Shown here piece by piece: positions 23,899 to 31,967 of a DNA stretch of 64,000 nt. The position numbers and the translations under genes are program-made. The stretch's first letter is position 1. Every line of letters begins with the position of its first letter. The DNA comes from a virus. Location of the stretch: IMG/VR virus record IMGVR_UViG_3300027763_002006, positions 1 to 64,000 of that record; one strand, written 5' to 3'. The notes beneath the pieces were generated by a model. It was not told where the DNA came from and did not search any database. It worked only from the letters and a program-made list of their open reading frames with translations.

Positions 23899-24723
23899 TT
23901 AAACCTCAATAATCTTCGGACAAGTTTTTAAAAACTCGAGAGTTTCTTCGGTAACTCTGCCAGTAACGTTAAGCGTTGGTCTATTACCGTGACTGAAATT
24001 TGCTGTTCCGTGTGGAATATCTCGCCATGGCCAAGTGATACAATCGCCCTTTTTCCAAGTAAGAAACTCGTCGCCCTGTTTCCATACTTGACCTTCTTGT
24101 TGATCTTCTAAAAAAATAATAACACGCATTAATTTTCTTTGATCGTAGTCACATTCAGCAAATTTGTTGTAGTCATCTCTTTGTTGTTTTAAAATTCCGC
24201 CAAAGTTGTCCAAGTGCCAGTAAAACATTTGTCCTGGCTTTTGTACGTCAAATTTAATATTAGGACCTGCTCCGCCATATTCTGGCAGTGCTGCTCGGCC
24301 AGTGTGTGCAGGATGAGTAAATTTAAAAACATCTGCCATTTTTTGCAAGGTTGGTGTTAATTTAGCATGTCGAGTTCTGTTTAATATAGTATATGATCCT
24401 TCGCCGTCAACATTGTAACCCCATCGTTTAAAATCATTGTACTCCATGGTGTTATTATTATCTCTGCGAGATTCAGAACGATAGTCAAAAGTAGCAGGAA
24501 ATGTCTGCTCAGTCATTGTTCGAATCTCTTCGATCCAGTCACCGCGAAATTGACATATAGGAACAACCAAAGGTGGCTCATACTCCACAGGTACACTCTT
24601 GTCAAAATTGTATAAACTTGTTGCTTTACAAAATTCATAGAGACCGTTAAATCCATTATAAGGAACCGGATCGGCGGTTTTCAAACTATTCCATAACTCG
24701 TAGGAATTTTTATCAAAGTTCAT
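23899..24723 (-). CDS. 2-oxoglutarate/Fe(II) oxygenase-like protein (Asp/Asn hydroxylase type)
   Basis: About 274 residues. The double-stranded beta-helix signature is visible: MFYWHLDNFGG (first His and Asp), then KGDCITWPWRDIPHGTAN (second His) and NRPTLNVTG (Arg that would hold 2-oxoglutarate). Cellular relatives hydroxylate Asp, Asn or small molecules using Fe(II) and O2. The start at 24723 is preferred because GGAG lies 9 bases upstream; a GTG 22 codons earlier would overlap the neighbouring gene. It is paralogous to the gene at 25609, with the H-L-D and P-H-G-T-A-N motifs in common. Confidence 0.7.
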   Translation of the reverse strand: MNFDKNSYELWNSLKTADPVPYNGFNGLYEFCKATSLYNFDKSVPVEYEPPLVVPICQFRGDWIEEIRTMTEQTFPATFDYRSESRRDNNNTMEYNDFKRWGYNVDGEGSYTILNRTRHAKLTPTLQKMADVFKFTHPAHTGRAALPEYGGAGPNIKFDVQKPGQMFYWHLDNFGGILKQQRDDYNKFAECDYDQRKLMRVIIFLEDQQEGQVWKQGDEFLTWKKGDCITWPWRDIPHGTANFSHGNRPTLNVTGRVTEETLEFLKTCPKIIEV

Positions 24724-24751
24724 TAATTTTTCTCCGTATTCAGTATATTGA

Positions 24752-25612
24752 TCAGTCAAGTCCGAGTTCTTTGCGTATTTTAGTGGCACTGATATCAGTT
24801 ATGCTTTTGTCAAAAGTCTCTTCACCGGCAGTGTAACCCACACCACGACCCCAGCCAATGTGTACGATATTAGGAACAACTTGTATTTCATATTGCCCTT
24901 GATACAGTGGATCTAAATCACGACGGATAAAGCCTTTGACTTTTTCTACTTCAAAGGGATTGCTGCCCTGCCAACCTTGTACATCACGCACTTGAATAAT
25001 TACTTGTCCGGTCTTAGCCAACAAACGTTCAAACAGCGCACGATGTCCATCATGCCATGGTTGCCAACGGCCCAGCATTTGTACAGTTTCTTTTTTCCAA
25101 TCAAACTCAGGACGTCTACGATTAGATAAAATGTGCTCTCCGATAAACTCTGCCCACTTTTCAGCGTTTTGTTCAGTTATACGAAAGTCATATACTTCGG
25201 GCGGCGTAAATGCTTTGTTGGTATCTTCGTAACGGCCTTTGTCAATTGTATCGACCCAGATAGTCCAGTCTGCTTTAAAGTTATTACGCATTTCAACCAA
25301 TGGTGCAACAAAATCACAGATAACAAACTCGCCTGTGCATTCTATGGCAAATTGGAACATACGTAAACTTTGACGTATGCGACCTTCTTTACTAAAGTCC
25401 CAGTCGTTGTATTTTTTACGAATATCATCAGCATTAAACCAATCTACTCCCACTCGCATAAAATTAGGATCCGGTATCCCTTCGTAGTTCATTACTCGAC
25501 CGGGATTAACTTTTAATAAATCACCGTTGGTTTCGAGGTATTGTTTAAGTGCTTGAGCCAAATAAGTTTTACCTGCGCCAGGCAAACCCATGATTAATAT
25601 ACGTTGTGTCAT
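24752..25612 (-). CDS. APS-kinase-like domain fused to cytidylyltransferase-like domain
   Basis: A 286-residue bifunctional protein. Residues 1-165 resemble adenylylsulfate kinase CysC: P-loop MGLPGAGKTYLAQAL, then NADDIRKKYNDWDFS and R-I-R-Q-S, then FVICDFVAPLVEMRN. Residues 180-286 form a nucleotidyltransferase: MLGRWQPWHDGHRALFE with the H-x-G-H site, Q-V-R-D-V-Q, and ISATKIRKELG at the end. APS kinase makes PAPS, the sulfate donor of sulfotransferases. The second domain could make an activated nucleotide (APS/CDP-type). It is flanked by the two 2OG-oxygenase-like genes, overlaps the upstream one by four bases, and lies near three sulfotransferase-like genes. Confidence 0.8.
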   Translation of the reverse strand: MTQRILIMGLPGAGKTYLAQALKQYLETNGDLLKVNPGRVMNYEGIPDPNFMRVGVDWFNADDIRKKYNDWDFSKEGRIRQSLRMFQFAIECTGEFVICDFVAPLVEMRNNFKADWTIWVDTIDKGRYEDTNKAFTPPEVYDFRITEQNAEKWAEFIGEHILSNRRRPEFDWKKETVQMLGRWQPWHDGHRALFERLLAKTGQVIIQVRDVQGWQGSNPFEVEKVKGFIRRDLDPLYQGQYEIQVVPNIVHIGWGRGVGYTAGEETFDKSITDISATKIRKELGLD

Positions 25613-26277
25613 AATTTATATTCTTGTTGTTTTAATATATTTAAAAATTCTTCAGTTTTAACAGTTTTTACACCTGTTAGTTGAAATGTTACTCTAGGAC
25701 TATGTCCTGAATTTGCTGTGCCATGCGGAACATTTGCCCAGTCGAATGTAGTAACTTCACCGGCACGCCATTTGTTATGATGATAGTTTCCGTATTCCCA
25801 GAACTGCCCTGGTTGCCAATCAGTTAATTGAATCATAACTCGCAATATTTTGCTGGGATCTTCTGGGCACCATTTTTGCAATTTGTCTAAATGTCGATTC
25901 CAAACTTCGCCGGGCATTTGTACGTGAATACGTTCCATGACATCATCTAATGCAAACAATTCTGTAATTTGACGTAACACAGGAGGTATAGCCCAATTTA
26001 AGTGTGTAATAGTTACGTCTGCATCCATGCCTATTCGAGTTAAATCATATTCTTCGGCAATTTGATCTTCACGTGGAGCTTCTACACCCTCGCCTTTATA
26101 TCCTCGAGTGCGCCATGTTGCAGGTTTTGCTGTGGCAATAATCTCTTGGAGTTCTAGATCCCAACAAGGCTTGATCTGTCCTAAATTTATTACTGTATCA
26201 AAGCGTTCGTCATGTGCGAATTGATCGTCAAAGTGATAACTACTTTTTTCTTTGGTTGTGTCCCAGCTACTTTTCAT
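25609..26277 (-). CDS. 2OG/Fe(II) oxygenase-like protein, paralogue
   Basis: A 222-residue protein with RIHVQMPGEVWNRHLDKL (His-x-Asp), then TFDWANVPHGTANSGH (second His) and S-P-R-V-T-F-Q-L-T-G (2-oxoglutarate Arg). It shares the layout of the 23899 gene but is shorter at the N-terminus. It overlaps the kinase-fusion gene and the following P-loop gene by four bases each. Probably a hydroxylase of a protein or small molecule; substrate unknown. Confidence 0.68.
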   Translation of the reverse strand: MKSSWDTTKEKSSYHFDDQFAHDERFDTVINLGQIKPCWDLELQEIIATAKPATWRTRGYKGEGVEAPREDQIAEEYDLTRIGMDADVTITHLNWAIPPVLRQITELFALDDVMERIHVQMPGEVWNRHLDKLQKWCPEDPSKILRVMIQLTDWQPGQFWEYGNYHHNKWRAGEVTTFDWANVPHGTANSGHSPRVTFQLTGVKTVKTEEFLNILKQQEYKL

Positions 26278-26900
26278 TTTATAAAACTGACCTTTCTGAC
26301 AAATTTATCCAGTTCTTGAATTTCAATGTCGTTAATGTATTTACTATTTGCATCAGATTTAAGTATCTCTGCAATCCTTGAATCATTGCCATTTACGGGG
26401 AACGCTAATAATTTAGCCATGTTAGTAACATAATGTTCTTTGTACAAGTACAATAATTCTTGACTTAGATATATAGGATCTAAAGTGTTAAGATAATTTA
26501 ATTGATCTAGAAAATCATTTAATGACACTCTATTTCTAATTCTCTGTTGTTGACTTTTAAGTATATTTTGATCACGTCCGATGATTGCTATTTTTACTTC
26601 TATGTTTAGTTCTTGTAAACCGGCAATAAATTGTTGGTAATTGGGAATTGTAGGAATATCTATATTGTGATATGGACAGCTAATACTTGTCACGTAATAA
26701 TCACTTTGACTCCAATCAAAAGTTTTCAACAATTCAGGATTATTCCAGTGTTCAGCAAATGGTTCATCTTTGTGCGCTATCCAATAAGTGTCTAATAATT
26801 TATTCCAACCATAGACGTCTTTGTGTAGTGCAAATATTTTGCTGAACAAGTGATTGCCTGAACCCTGCGGTCCTGTTATAATTAACATAGTCTTTGACAT
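26274..26900 (-). CDS. P-loop protein, sulfotransferase-like
   Basis: A 208-residue protein beginning with MLIITGPQGSGNHLFSKIF, a P-loop variant in which G-N-H replaces G-K-S, as in sulfotransferases that bind PAPS rather than ATP. Later IEVKIAIIGRDQNIL could be the 3'-phosphate strand. The remainder is helical and AT-rich. It could be a sulfotransferase or a nucleotide-binding protein of unknown role. Overlap with the upstream oxygenase-like gene suggests a joint pathway. Confidence 0.5.
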   Translation of the reverse strand: MSKTMLIITGPQGSGNHLFSKIFALHKDVYGWNKLLDTYWIAHKDEPFAEHWNNPELLKTFDWSQSDYYVTSISCPYHNIDIPTIPNYQQFIAGLQELNIEVKIAIIGRDQNILKSQQQRIRNRVSLNDFLDQLNYLNTLDPIYLSQELLYLYKEHYVTNMAKLLAFPVNGNDSRIAEILKSDANSKYINDIEIQELDKFVRKVSFIK

Positions 26901-26905
26901 TTTAA

Positions 26906-27130
26906 TTAATCCTTTCCAGTTACAATAACAGCAACTTGATCAACCCATACCATTCTGCCACGACAACTGATATTCCATTTAGTTTCACCATGCTCTTGTG
27001 TACACTCAGTGTATGTTTCTCCGATGATGCGAACATCTGAAGCCAAATGTTCTACACCATTTTCAAATATGCGCCAGACTAATACCCCATCAGTGTGCTT
27101 GGTATTGAATCTAACATGATACTTGTTCAT
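26906..27130 (-). CDS. Conserved-looking small phage protein
   Basis: A 74-residue protein of unknown function: MNKYHVRFNTKHTDGVLVW, then WRIFENGVEHLASDV, then ETKWNISCRGRMVW. I recognise this as a type of small protein common in marine and freshwater T4-like phages, but no role is known to me. It is all-beta by pattern, without cysteine clusters. The start overlaps the stop of the upstream sulfotransferase-like gene by four bases. Confidence 0.65.
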   Translation of the reverse strand: MNKYHVRFNTKHTDGVLVWRIFENGVEHLASDVRIIGETYTECTQEHGETKWNISCRGRMVWVDQVAVIVTGKD

Positions 27131-27753
27131 ATTACCATAACACGCACATCTGACACTGCATAGTCTTGTGCGTATTCTTTAGGTGGCGCAGTGATGTTTA
27201 ATGCTTGTGCTAACTGTAAATTATCTACAACGACTCGGCCACGATATTTCCACCATGCAGATAGAATATCTGCATTTTGTCTTTTAATAATTTGAGCCAT
27301 GTTCTTTAAATCTTTGTAATATTCAAAGTAGTCGGGATAAGTGATATCAAAGTGACCACATTTAACCCACCAGCCCAAGCAACTATCATCACTGCGATGT
27401 ACAATTACAATGGGAGTTTCAGGAAACAATTTTCGCAGATGTTCAATGTGATTGCAGAACACATGACTTTTAATAATTCGCGTACCCTTGGATTCTTTAA
27501 ATTGAAATGGTTGTTCAAATATAGATTCTAATTGTTCGCGATTTAATGTTGTTAAATCTTCTGGCAGTGAACTTACCATGCCAGGATCAAAATATGCACC
27601 CAAGTGCATGAGTTCTGTTTTACCGCTGGCATCATGATAATAAGTCCACTCATCGCGATAATCACTGCGATCGATGTCTGCACTGTAGTAAATGTTTTTA
27701 ACTACGGAGCTCCATTTACTTCCTGGAGCCCCGGCTACGAAAATATATTTCAA
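27127..27753 (-). CDS. Sulfotransferase-like protein 1
   Basis: A 208-residue protein with FVAGAPGSKWSSVV near residue 5, resembling the PAPS 5'-phosphosulfate loop, then RIIKSHVF and PIVIVHRSDDSCLGWW near residue 116-132, resembling the 3'-phosphate-binding strand and helix with conserved Arg and Ser. It is paralogous to 29788-30411. It starts at TTG, supported by AAGGA 7 bases upstream. The acceptor is unknown; a glycan or surface structure fits the nearby genes. Confidence 0.6.
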   Translation of the reverse strand: MKYIFVAGAPGSKWSSVVKNIYYSADIDRSDYRDEWTYYHDASGKTELMHLGAYFDPGMVSSLPEDLTTLNREQLESIFEQPFQFKESKGTRIIKSHVFCNHIEHLRKLFPETPIVIVHRSDDSCLGWWVKCGHFDITYPDYFEYYKDLKNMAQIIKRQNADILSAWWKYRGRVVVDNLQLAQALNITAPPKEYAQDYAVSDVRVMVI

Positions 27754-27755
27754 AG

Positions 27756-28733
27756 TTATTCCTTGCTTAAATCAATTTTACTTAGTACAGGAATAAATGC
27801 TGAACGTAGTTCATCCATGTGCTTTTTCAATCCTGCAGGAGTCAATTCATCTTCAGCATAAAATACCACTTGTGCTTCACGCCATTCTGCATATTCTTTA
27901 CTACGAACAGCGGCTGCAAAAGTCTTTTGATACCATGCAGTAATTTCTTTCTCCGTGTTGGGTGGCAACTGTATTGACCATGCCGCATATACGTTAATGC
28001 CAGGCGCTACATCACGTAGTAATGGAACGCTGGGAAATTGTGCCATACGCTGTGTGCCTGTGAATCCAATGGCTTTTACCTTGCCTGCGTCTACCAGTGG
28101 TTTGGCCACTGCAATGGGCATGATACCAAACTCTGTGCCTGCTTGTCCAGGTTGAAATGATGCCACGCTGGTCACTGTTGGCAGTGGGCCATTGAATTTG
28201 ATTGGCTTGACTAGATCACGATTACCACGGCCTTTTTCCATTAAGAATTCATAGGCAGTACGATGTGCGCCACCGCCTGTGCCCACATTGATAGGCTTGG
28301 TAGTTGTGGAGATCAGCTTGACAAAATCCTGCGGAGTGTTAACTGCGCTACTAGGATGTGCTACCAATACTAGTGGACTTTTGCCCATGGTCAGAACATC
28401 TACAAAGCTGTCGTAGTTGTATTTTTTAATGTCTTTTTGCCAGATATCATTGGTTACATAACTGCTCATGTGGCTTGGTAGATTGATTGTGTAGCCGTCA
28501 GCGGCAGCTTCTAGTACCTTGTTGTTGGCAATGACACTGTCTGCGCCAGGAATGTTTTGTACAACATAAACAAACTTTGGGTTGGTCTTTTGTACAATTT
28601 CTGCCAGCTTGCGGAAAGCCATTTCGTTGCCAGCGCCTGGAGTATTACCGACAATAACGGTAACTGGTTTAGTTGGTTCCCAGGCAAATGCCAGTGCTGG
28701 AACAAGAGCTAATATCGCTAATATTTTTTTCAT
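27756..28733 (-). CDS. Bug/TctC-family tripartite tricarboxylate transporter substrate-binding protein
   Basis: A 325-residue secreted solute-binding protein. It has a clean signal peptide (MKKILAILALVPALAFA) and the family layout: WEPTKPVTVIVGNTPGAGNE, then NIPGADSVIANNKVLEAAAD, INVGTGGGAHRTAYE, and FNGPLPTVTSVAS. In bacteria such proteins capture carboxylates or other small acids in the periplasm and pass them to TctAB. Length and motifs look complete. The family is massively expanded in Betaproteobacteria, which hints at the host. It has its own late-type promoter and AAGGAC ribosome site. No TctA/TctB gene is present in this window, so it would serve a host transporter. Confidence 0.93.
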   Translation of the reverse strand: MKKILAILALVPALAFAWEPTKPVTVIVGNTPGAGNEMAFRKLAEIVQKTNPKFVYVVQNIPGADSVIANNKVLEAAADGYTINLPSHMSSYVTNDIWQKDIKKYNYDSFVDVLTMGKSPLVLVAHPSSAVNTPQDFVKLISTTTKPINVGTGGGAHRTAYEFLMEKGRGNRDLVKPIKFNGPLPTVTSVASFQPGQAGTEFGIMPIAVAKPLVDAGKVKAIGFTGTQRMAQFPSVPLLRDVAPGINVYAAWSIQLPPNTEKEITAWYQKTFAAAVRSKEYAEWREAQVVFYAEDELTPAGLKKHMDELRSAFIPVLSKIDLSKE

Positions 28734-28795
28734 AAAATATGTCCTTTAATTATTAAAATAGTGAATCTCGACACTATATACTGTATTACAACTTT

Positions 28796-28803
28796 TATTT
28801 ATC
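28796..28803 (-). promoter_or_regulatory. Late promoter of the Bug-family gene
   Basis: Minus-strand GATAAATA about 60 bases before the ATG, in the divergent gap shared with the plus-strand methyltransferase gene. Confidence 0.45.
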
Positions 28804-28825
28804 AAGGATAATCAAAAAATTTACT

Positions 28826-29560
28826 ATGAATACAAAAATTTTTAACCTTTTGCAAAAAAATCTGCAACTAGCATTTAATTTACCCAAGTATCAGAAAATT
28901 TCTGATAGTATCGGTGAAAATACCATTGTTCAGGACTTGCCCTGGACGCCAGCTCGCTACCGAAAATTCAAAGACACAGTGGACATTGAATTAGGTCTAC
29001 CCTGTGATTATATCGGTACATTAAAAGCAATTACCGCAGATTTAAATGAACGTTATACACATCGTTTCTTTGCTGAGATTTGGAAACCACGTACAGGTGA
29101 CTATGAGCACACTGGCTGGGAATTAGCAGAAGAAATCAACAAACTAAATCCAGAAAAAGTGTTGGATGTGGGTTGTGGATATCATCCGTTCAAGGGACGT
29201 ATTCAGAATTTGATTGGTATCGATCCCTACAATAATTGTGCTGACTATGAAGTAGATATCTTAGACTATAAAGTAAAACCAGAGAGTCATGATGTCATCA
29301 TGGCCCTGGGTAGTATTAACTTTAACAGCAAAGATGAAATTGAATCACGATTTAGTCACTGTGTGAGTTTGTTAAAACAGGGCGGAAAATTTTATCTACG
29401 TGCCAATCCCGGTATTACTCACAAAACAGGTCCATACGTTGACATATTTGATTGGAGTTTTGAAATCGCCAGTGAATTTGCTGAAAAGTACAATTTAAAT
29501 CTAGACGCTTTCAAGAAAGACGCCAACGACAGACTGTACTTTGTTTATACAAAAAAATAA
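28826..29560 (+). CDS. SAM-dependent methyltransferase, second copy
   Basis: A 244-residue methyltransferase, one of the few plus-strand genes. Motif I KVLDVGCGYHPFKG lies near residue 111, then NLIGIDPYNNCADYE, IMALGSINFNS and LLKQGGKFYLRAN. The N-terminal 100 residues, with TPARYRKFKDTVDIE, probably form a substrate-binding domain. It shares the G-S-I-N-F and L-K-Q-G-G motifs with 23260-23898 and probably arose by duplication. It diverges from the Bug gene and faces the following minus-strand genes. Substrate unknown. Confidence 0.82.
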   Translation: MNTKIFNLLQKNLQLAFNLPKYQKISDSIGENTIVQDLPWTPARYRKFKDTVDIELGLPCDYIGTLKAITADLNERYTHRFFAEIWKPRTGDYEHTGWELAEEINKLNPEKVLDVGCGYHPFKGRIQNLIGIDPYNNCADYEVDILDYKVKPESHDVIMALGSINFNSKDEIESRFSHCVSLLKQGGKFYLRANPGITHKTGPYVDIFDWSFEIASEFAEKYNLNLDAFKKDANDRLYFVYTKK

Positions 29561-29791
29561 TTATTTGTAATAAAGATAGAATAGGCCAGGAATAATAATA
29601 AAAAATTGCGGGATAAAATTAAGCATAAGTGCTTTTTCCCGCCATTTATAGCCTACATATATCCAGCCTGTGGCGCCTATCATTTGCACTAGGCTGTTCC
29701 AGGGTGTGATTCCCAAGACGTGCAATACCATTGCACAGAGAATAACAATGGCGCTGGCATACTTGATATACCAGACATGATCCCTTTTCAT
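29561..29791 (-). CDS. Small membrane protein, paralogue of 2519-2758
   Basis: A 76-residue protein with three hydrophobic segments (about residues 10-28, 34-48, 54-74) and the loop IGATGWIYVGYKWREKA. Its layout mirrors the 79-residue protein beside DNA polymerase. It overlaps the upstream sulfotransferase-like gene by four bases. Function unknown; such tiny polytopic proteins could act in superinfection exclusion or membrane modification. Confidence 0.65.
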   Translation of the reverse strand: MKRDHVWYIKYASAIVILCAMVLHVLGITPWNSLVQMIGATGWIYVGYKWREKALMLNFIPQFFIIIPGLFYLYYK

Positions 29792-30411
29792 TTTAATATT
29801 GCTATTGTGGAATCAAATACTTTAGTACCGACGTCTCCCACACTACGGCCTAAATTTTCTTTTACCCATGCAGTAGAAAATGGTTCAAGGGTCAATGAAT
29901 GTTCTTGGACAAAATCTAAAATAGCTTTGTTCTGTGCGTCAATTTCTTTTCGCATGGTTTCGTCGTCTTTATAAGCATCATAACAGGGATATTTAATTTC
30001 GAAACCACCGGTGGTTTTCCACCAGTCAAAGCTTTCGGTGCTGTCTCTAAAAACTACTATAATCCAATCATCGGGAAATGCTTTTTTAATATCATTGAGT
30101 TGATATGCCCAGTGATGACTCTTGACTAATTTAACACCTTTACTGTCTTTTTCCCAGGCTCGATCTATATAGTCGGCATCTAATTTTGCATCAAATTCCA
30201 TGCCAGGACCAAAATATGCACCTTTGTGTGATCCCTTGTGGTTCTTATTCTCGAGAAAACCATTGGTCACAGCAAAACTAACATGTTCATATGATCTTTC
30301 AGGTGTGCGATCCGTTTTATTAAAAGAGTCTAGTCGTTCAATAATTTGTGATACACCGCTCCAGCGACTTCCTGGTACGCCAGTAAAAAATATTCGTTTA
30401 GGTAATTTCAT
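29788..30411 (-). CDS. Sulfotransferase-like protein 2
   Basis: A 207-residue protein with FFTGVPGSRWSGVSQII near residue 8 and KLVKSHHW, then WIIVVFRDSTESFDWW near residue 116-131, matching the layout of 27127-27753. Both also share G-A-Y-F-x-P-G-M near residue 66-73. These are most likely PAPS-using sulfotransferases or close P-loop relatives. A TAAATA-type late promoter lies 5 bases before the ATG, so the message should be leaderless. Confidence 0.6.
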   Translation of the reverse strand: MKLPKRIFFTGVPGSRWSGVSQIIERLDSFNKTDRTPERSYEHVSFAVTNGFLENKNHKGSHKGAYFGPGMEFDAKLDADYIDRAWEKDSKGVKLVKSHHWAYQLNDIKKAFPDDWIIVVFRDSTESFDWWKTTGGFEIKYPCYDAYKDDETMRKEIDAQNKAILDFVQEHSLTLEPFSTAWVKENLGRSVGDVGTKVFDSTIAILK

Positions 30412-30416
30412 GATAT

Positions 30417-30424
30417 TATTTAAT
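30417..30424 (-). promoter_or_regulatory. Late promoter, 5 bases before ATG
   Basis: Minus-strand ATTAAATA, then ATATC, then the ATG of the second sulfotransferase-like gene. Confidence 0.5.
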
Positions 30425-30453
30425 AACTTTATTCTTTATTCTATGACAAACAA

Positions 30454-31416
30454 TTAAACCACAAATTCTTTAAAATCAAAACCATGGGCAGACATTAATT
30501 CTAAGTTTTTTTCGTGCCATATTCTAAAGTAGTAGTAAAATTGATTTGAATTTATTTCAAATATATCTTCCAAATAGCCCTTGTTAAAACATTTTGAAAA
30601 ATCAATTTGTTTATAATTATAAAATTCATTGCAAACAAAATTACATTGTAATACGTGACTTTCGTAGTCGCCATATAATTTATTTTCATATTTGTTGAAT
30701 AAATCTTTAACACTTGAATTAATTAATTCACGGGGAGAATTAAATTCTTTGGAAATATACCGGTTAAAAATAGACATAACGGTTAGTAAAGGTATTCTGC
30801 TGACATTTAATTTATCGATCTCTTCTAAATAAGCATCGATATTAAATATTTCTATACTATTGCGGTGTTTCTCTGTTTCTTGATGATGTTTAATCATATC
30901 AACAGCCATTGTATTTTTTAATGAACACAGTATATTTGCATACTTAAACCATACTTGTTTATCTTGAAACAAATAATAAGTTTTGTTATTAAAATATTGA
31001 TTTATAATTGTGTGCGATCTAAATAATGGATTTTTACAGTTCTTTAAATATTCATCAACTTCAGTGAGTATGTCATTTAATTGTTGCTTATTATAGCGTT
31101 GATTAAAAATTGTAGCCAGCGAACTTTCTATATCAATTTTATTATATTCTTTGGGATTATAACTGGGTGTATCGGAAGGACACGAACTAATTATTATATT
31201 ATAAAATTCGGGGTATTTTAGTACAGTTCTATTAATTTCCTGGTTTATAATTAGATCGTATTTTTGATTTTTAAATTTATTGGAAAAAATATCAAGTTGA
31301 TGAGTTAAAAATTCTCCGCCACTTCCGCCTTTAAACATAAAGAAACTCTGTGGCACTGACAGAGTTTCTCTTATTTTAGCTTCTAAATTTGTAATGCCAC
31401 GATGGATTATTGCCAT
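30454..31416 (-). CDS. AT-rich hypothetical protein with P-loop-like start
   Basis: A 320-residue protein rich in Asn, Lys, Ile and Tyr. Near residue 25 it has FFMFKGGSGGEFLTHQL, a G-G-S-G-G-E-F loop that could be a degenerate P-loop like those of the neighbouring sulfotransferase-like proteins. The rest is helical, with many Tyr/Phe near the C-terminus. The codons are much more AT-rich than flanking genes, suggesting recent transfer. Function unknown. Confidence 0.5.
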   Translation of the reverse strand: MAIIHRGITNLEAKIRETLSVPQSFFMFKGGSGGEFLTHQLDIFSNKFKNQKYDLIINQEINRTVLKYPEFYNIIISSCPSDTPSYNPKEYNKIDIESSLATIFNQRYNKQQLNDILTEVDEYLKNCKNPLFRSHTIINQYFNNKTYYLFQDKQVWFKYANILCSLKNTMAVDMIKHHQETEKHRNSIEIFNIDAYLEEIDKLNVSRIPLLTVMSIFNRYISKEFNSPRELINSSVKDLFNKYENKLYGDYESHVLQCNFVCNEFYNYKQIDFSKCFNKGYLEDIFEINSNQFYYYFRIWHEKNLELMSAHGFDFKEFVV

Positions 31417-31439
31417 ATAGTATTATCAAAGCAAGCCCT

Positions 31440-31517
31440 TCATACAGGACTGTAAGGATTTCTTTTAGTGTCCGTTCCATCATCTTCGGGCCACACTGGA
31501 TAGTCATTGGGGTTCAT
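31440..31517 (-). CDS. 25-residue microprotein coupled to the nuclease gene
   Basis: MNPNDYPVWPEDD begins a 25-residue, Pro/Asp-rich peptide ending N-P-Y-S-P-V. Its ATG overlaps the nuclease stop as TAATG, the coupling pattern seen throughout this genome. It has no separate ribosome site. It could be a real small protein or a chance frame; the TAATG coupling and lack of another use for the gap favour the former. Confidence 0.4.
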   Translation of the reverse strand: MNPNDYPVWPEDDGTDTKRNPYSPV

Positions 31518-31966
31518 TAGTTGCACCAGCTTTGTTTGGCCTCACCGTAGTATTCACGGGCAAAGCCGTTCTTGATCAACAAACCACGTAGGCTAACATT
31601 ATTATCTAAAATAATATCGCCCAGCATACGGCCACCGTATTTGTCCCAGCTTAATACTGCTACACGGGCTGTTTTACTTTCAGTGATAACTTTCTTAGTA
31701 AATGCTGTGGCAGCTTCGCCTCGTTGTGCTTCACTAGGGCATAACGCTCTGTGACCTTTTTCTGGAGTGTCAACGCCGAATACACGAATGCTCATTTTCT
31801 TGGCCAATGGATCCGGTACCCAAGGTGTGGCAACTTCCACAGTGTCGCCATCTACAACACGGTTTATTTTCCAGTCATATATGACCATTGGCTTTTCTTT
31901 AGGTGCAGTTTGAGCACTTGCTACTGTGCATATAGACAGTAATAGTATTGATATAATTCTTTTCAT
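31517..31966 (-). CDS. Secreted staphylococcal-nuclease-like thermonuclease
   Basis: About 149 residues with signal peptide MKRIISILLLSICTVASA. The nuclease core carries the expected active site: KINRVVDGDTVEV (metal-binding Asp), then RVFGVDTPE (Asp and Glu), then KYGGRMLG (catalytic Arg). The family cuts DNA and RNA with Ca2+. Export to the periplasm could degrade incoming DNA of rival phages or scavenge nucleotides. The start is chosen for the signal peptide and GGAA 6 bases before; an upstream in-frame start would bury the signal. One base separates it from the upstream gene. Confidence 0.87.
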   Translation of the reverse strand: MKRIISILLLSICTVASAQTAPKEKPMVIYDWKINRVVDGDTVEVATPWVPDPLAKKMSIRVFGVDTPEKGHRALCPSEAQRGEAATAFTKKVITESKTARVAVLSWDKYGGRMLGDIILDNNVSLRGLLIKNGFAREYYGEAKQSWCN

Positions 31967-31967
31967 T

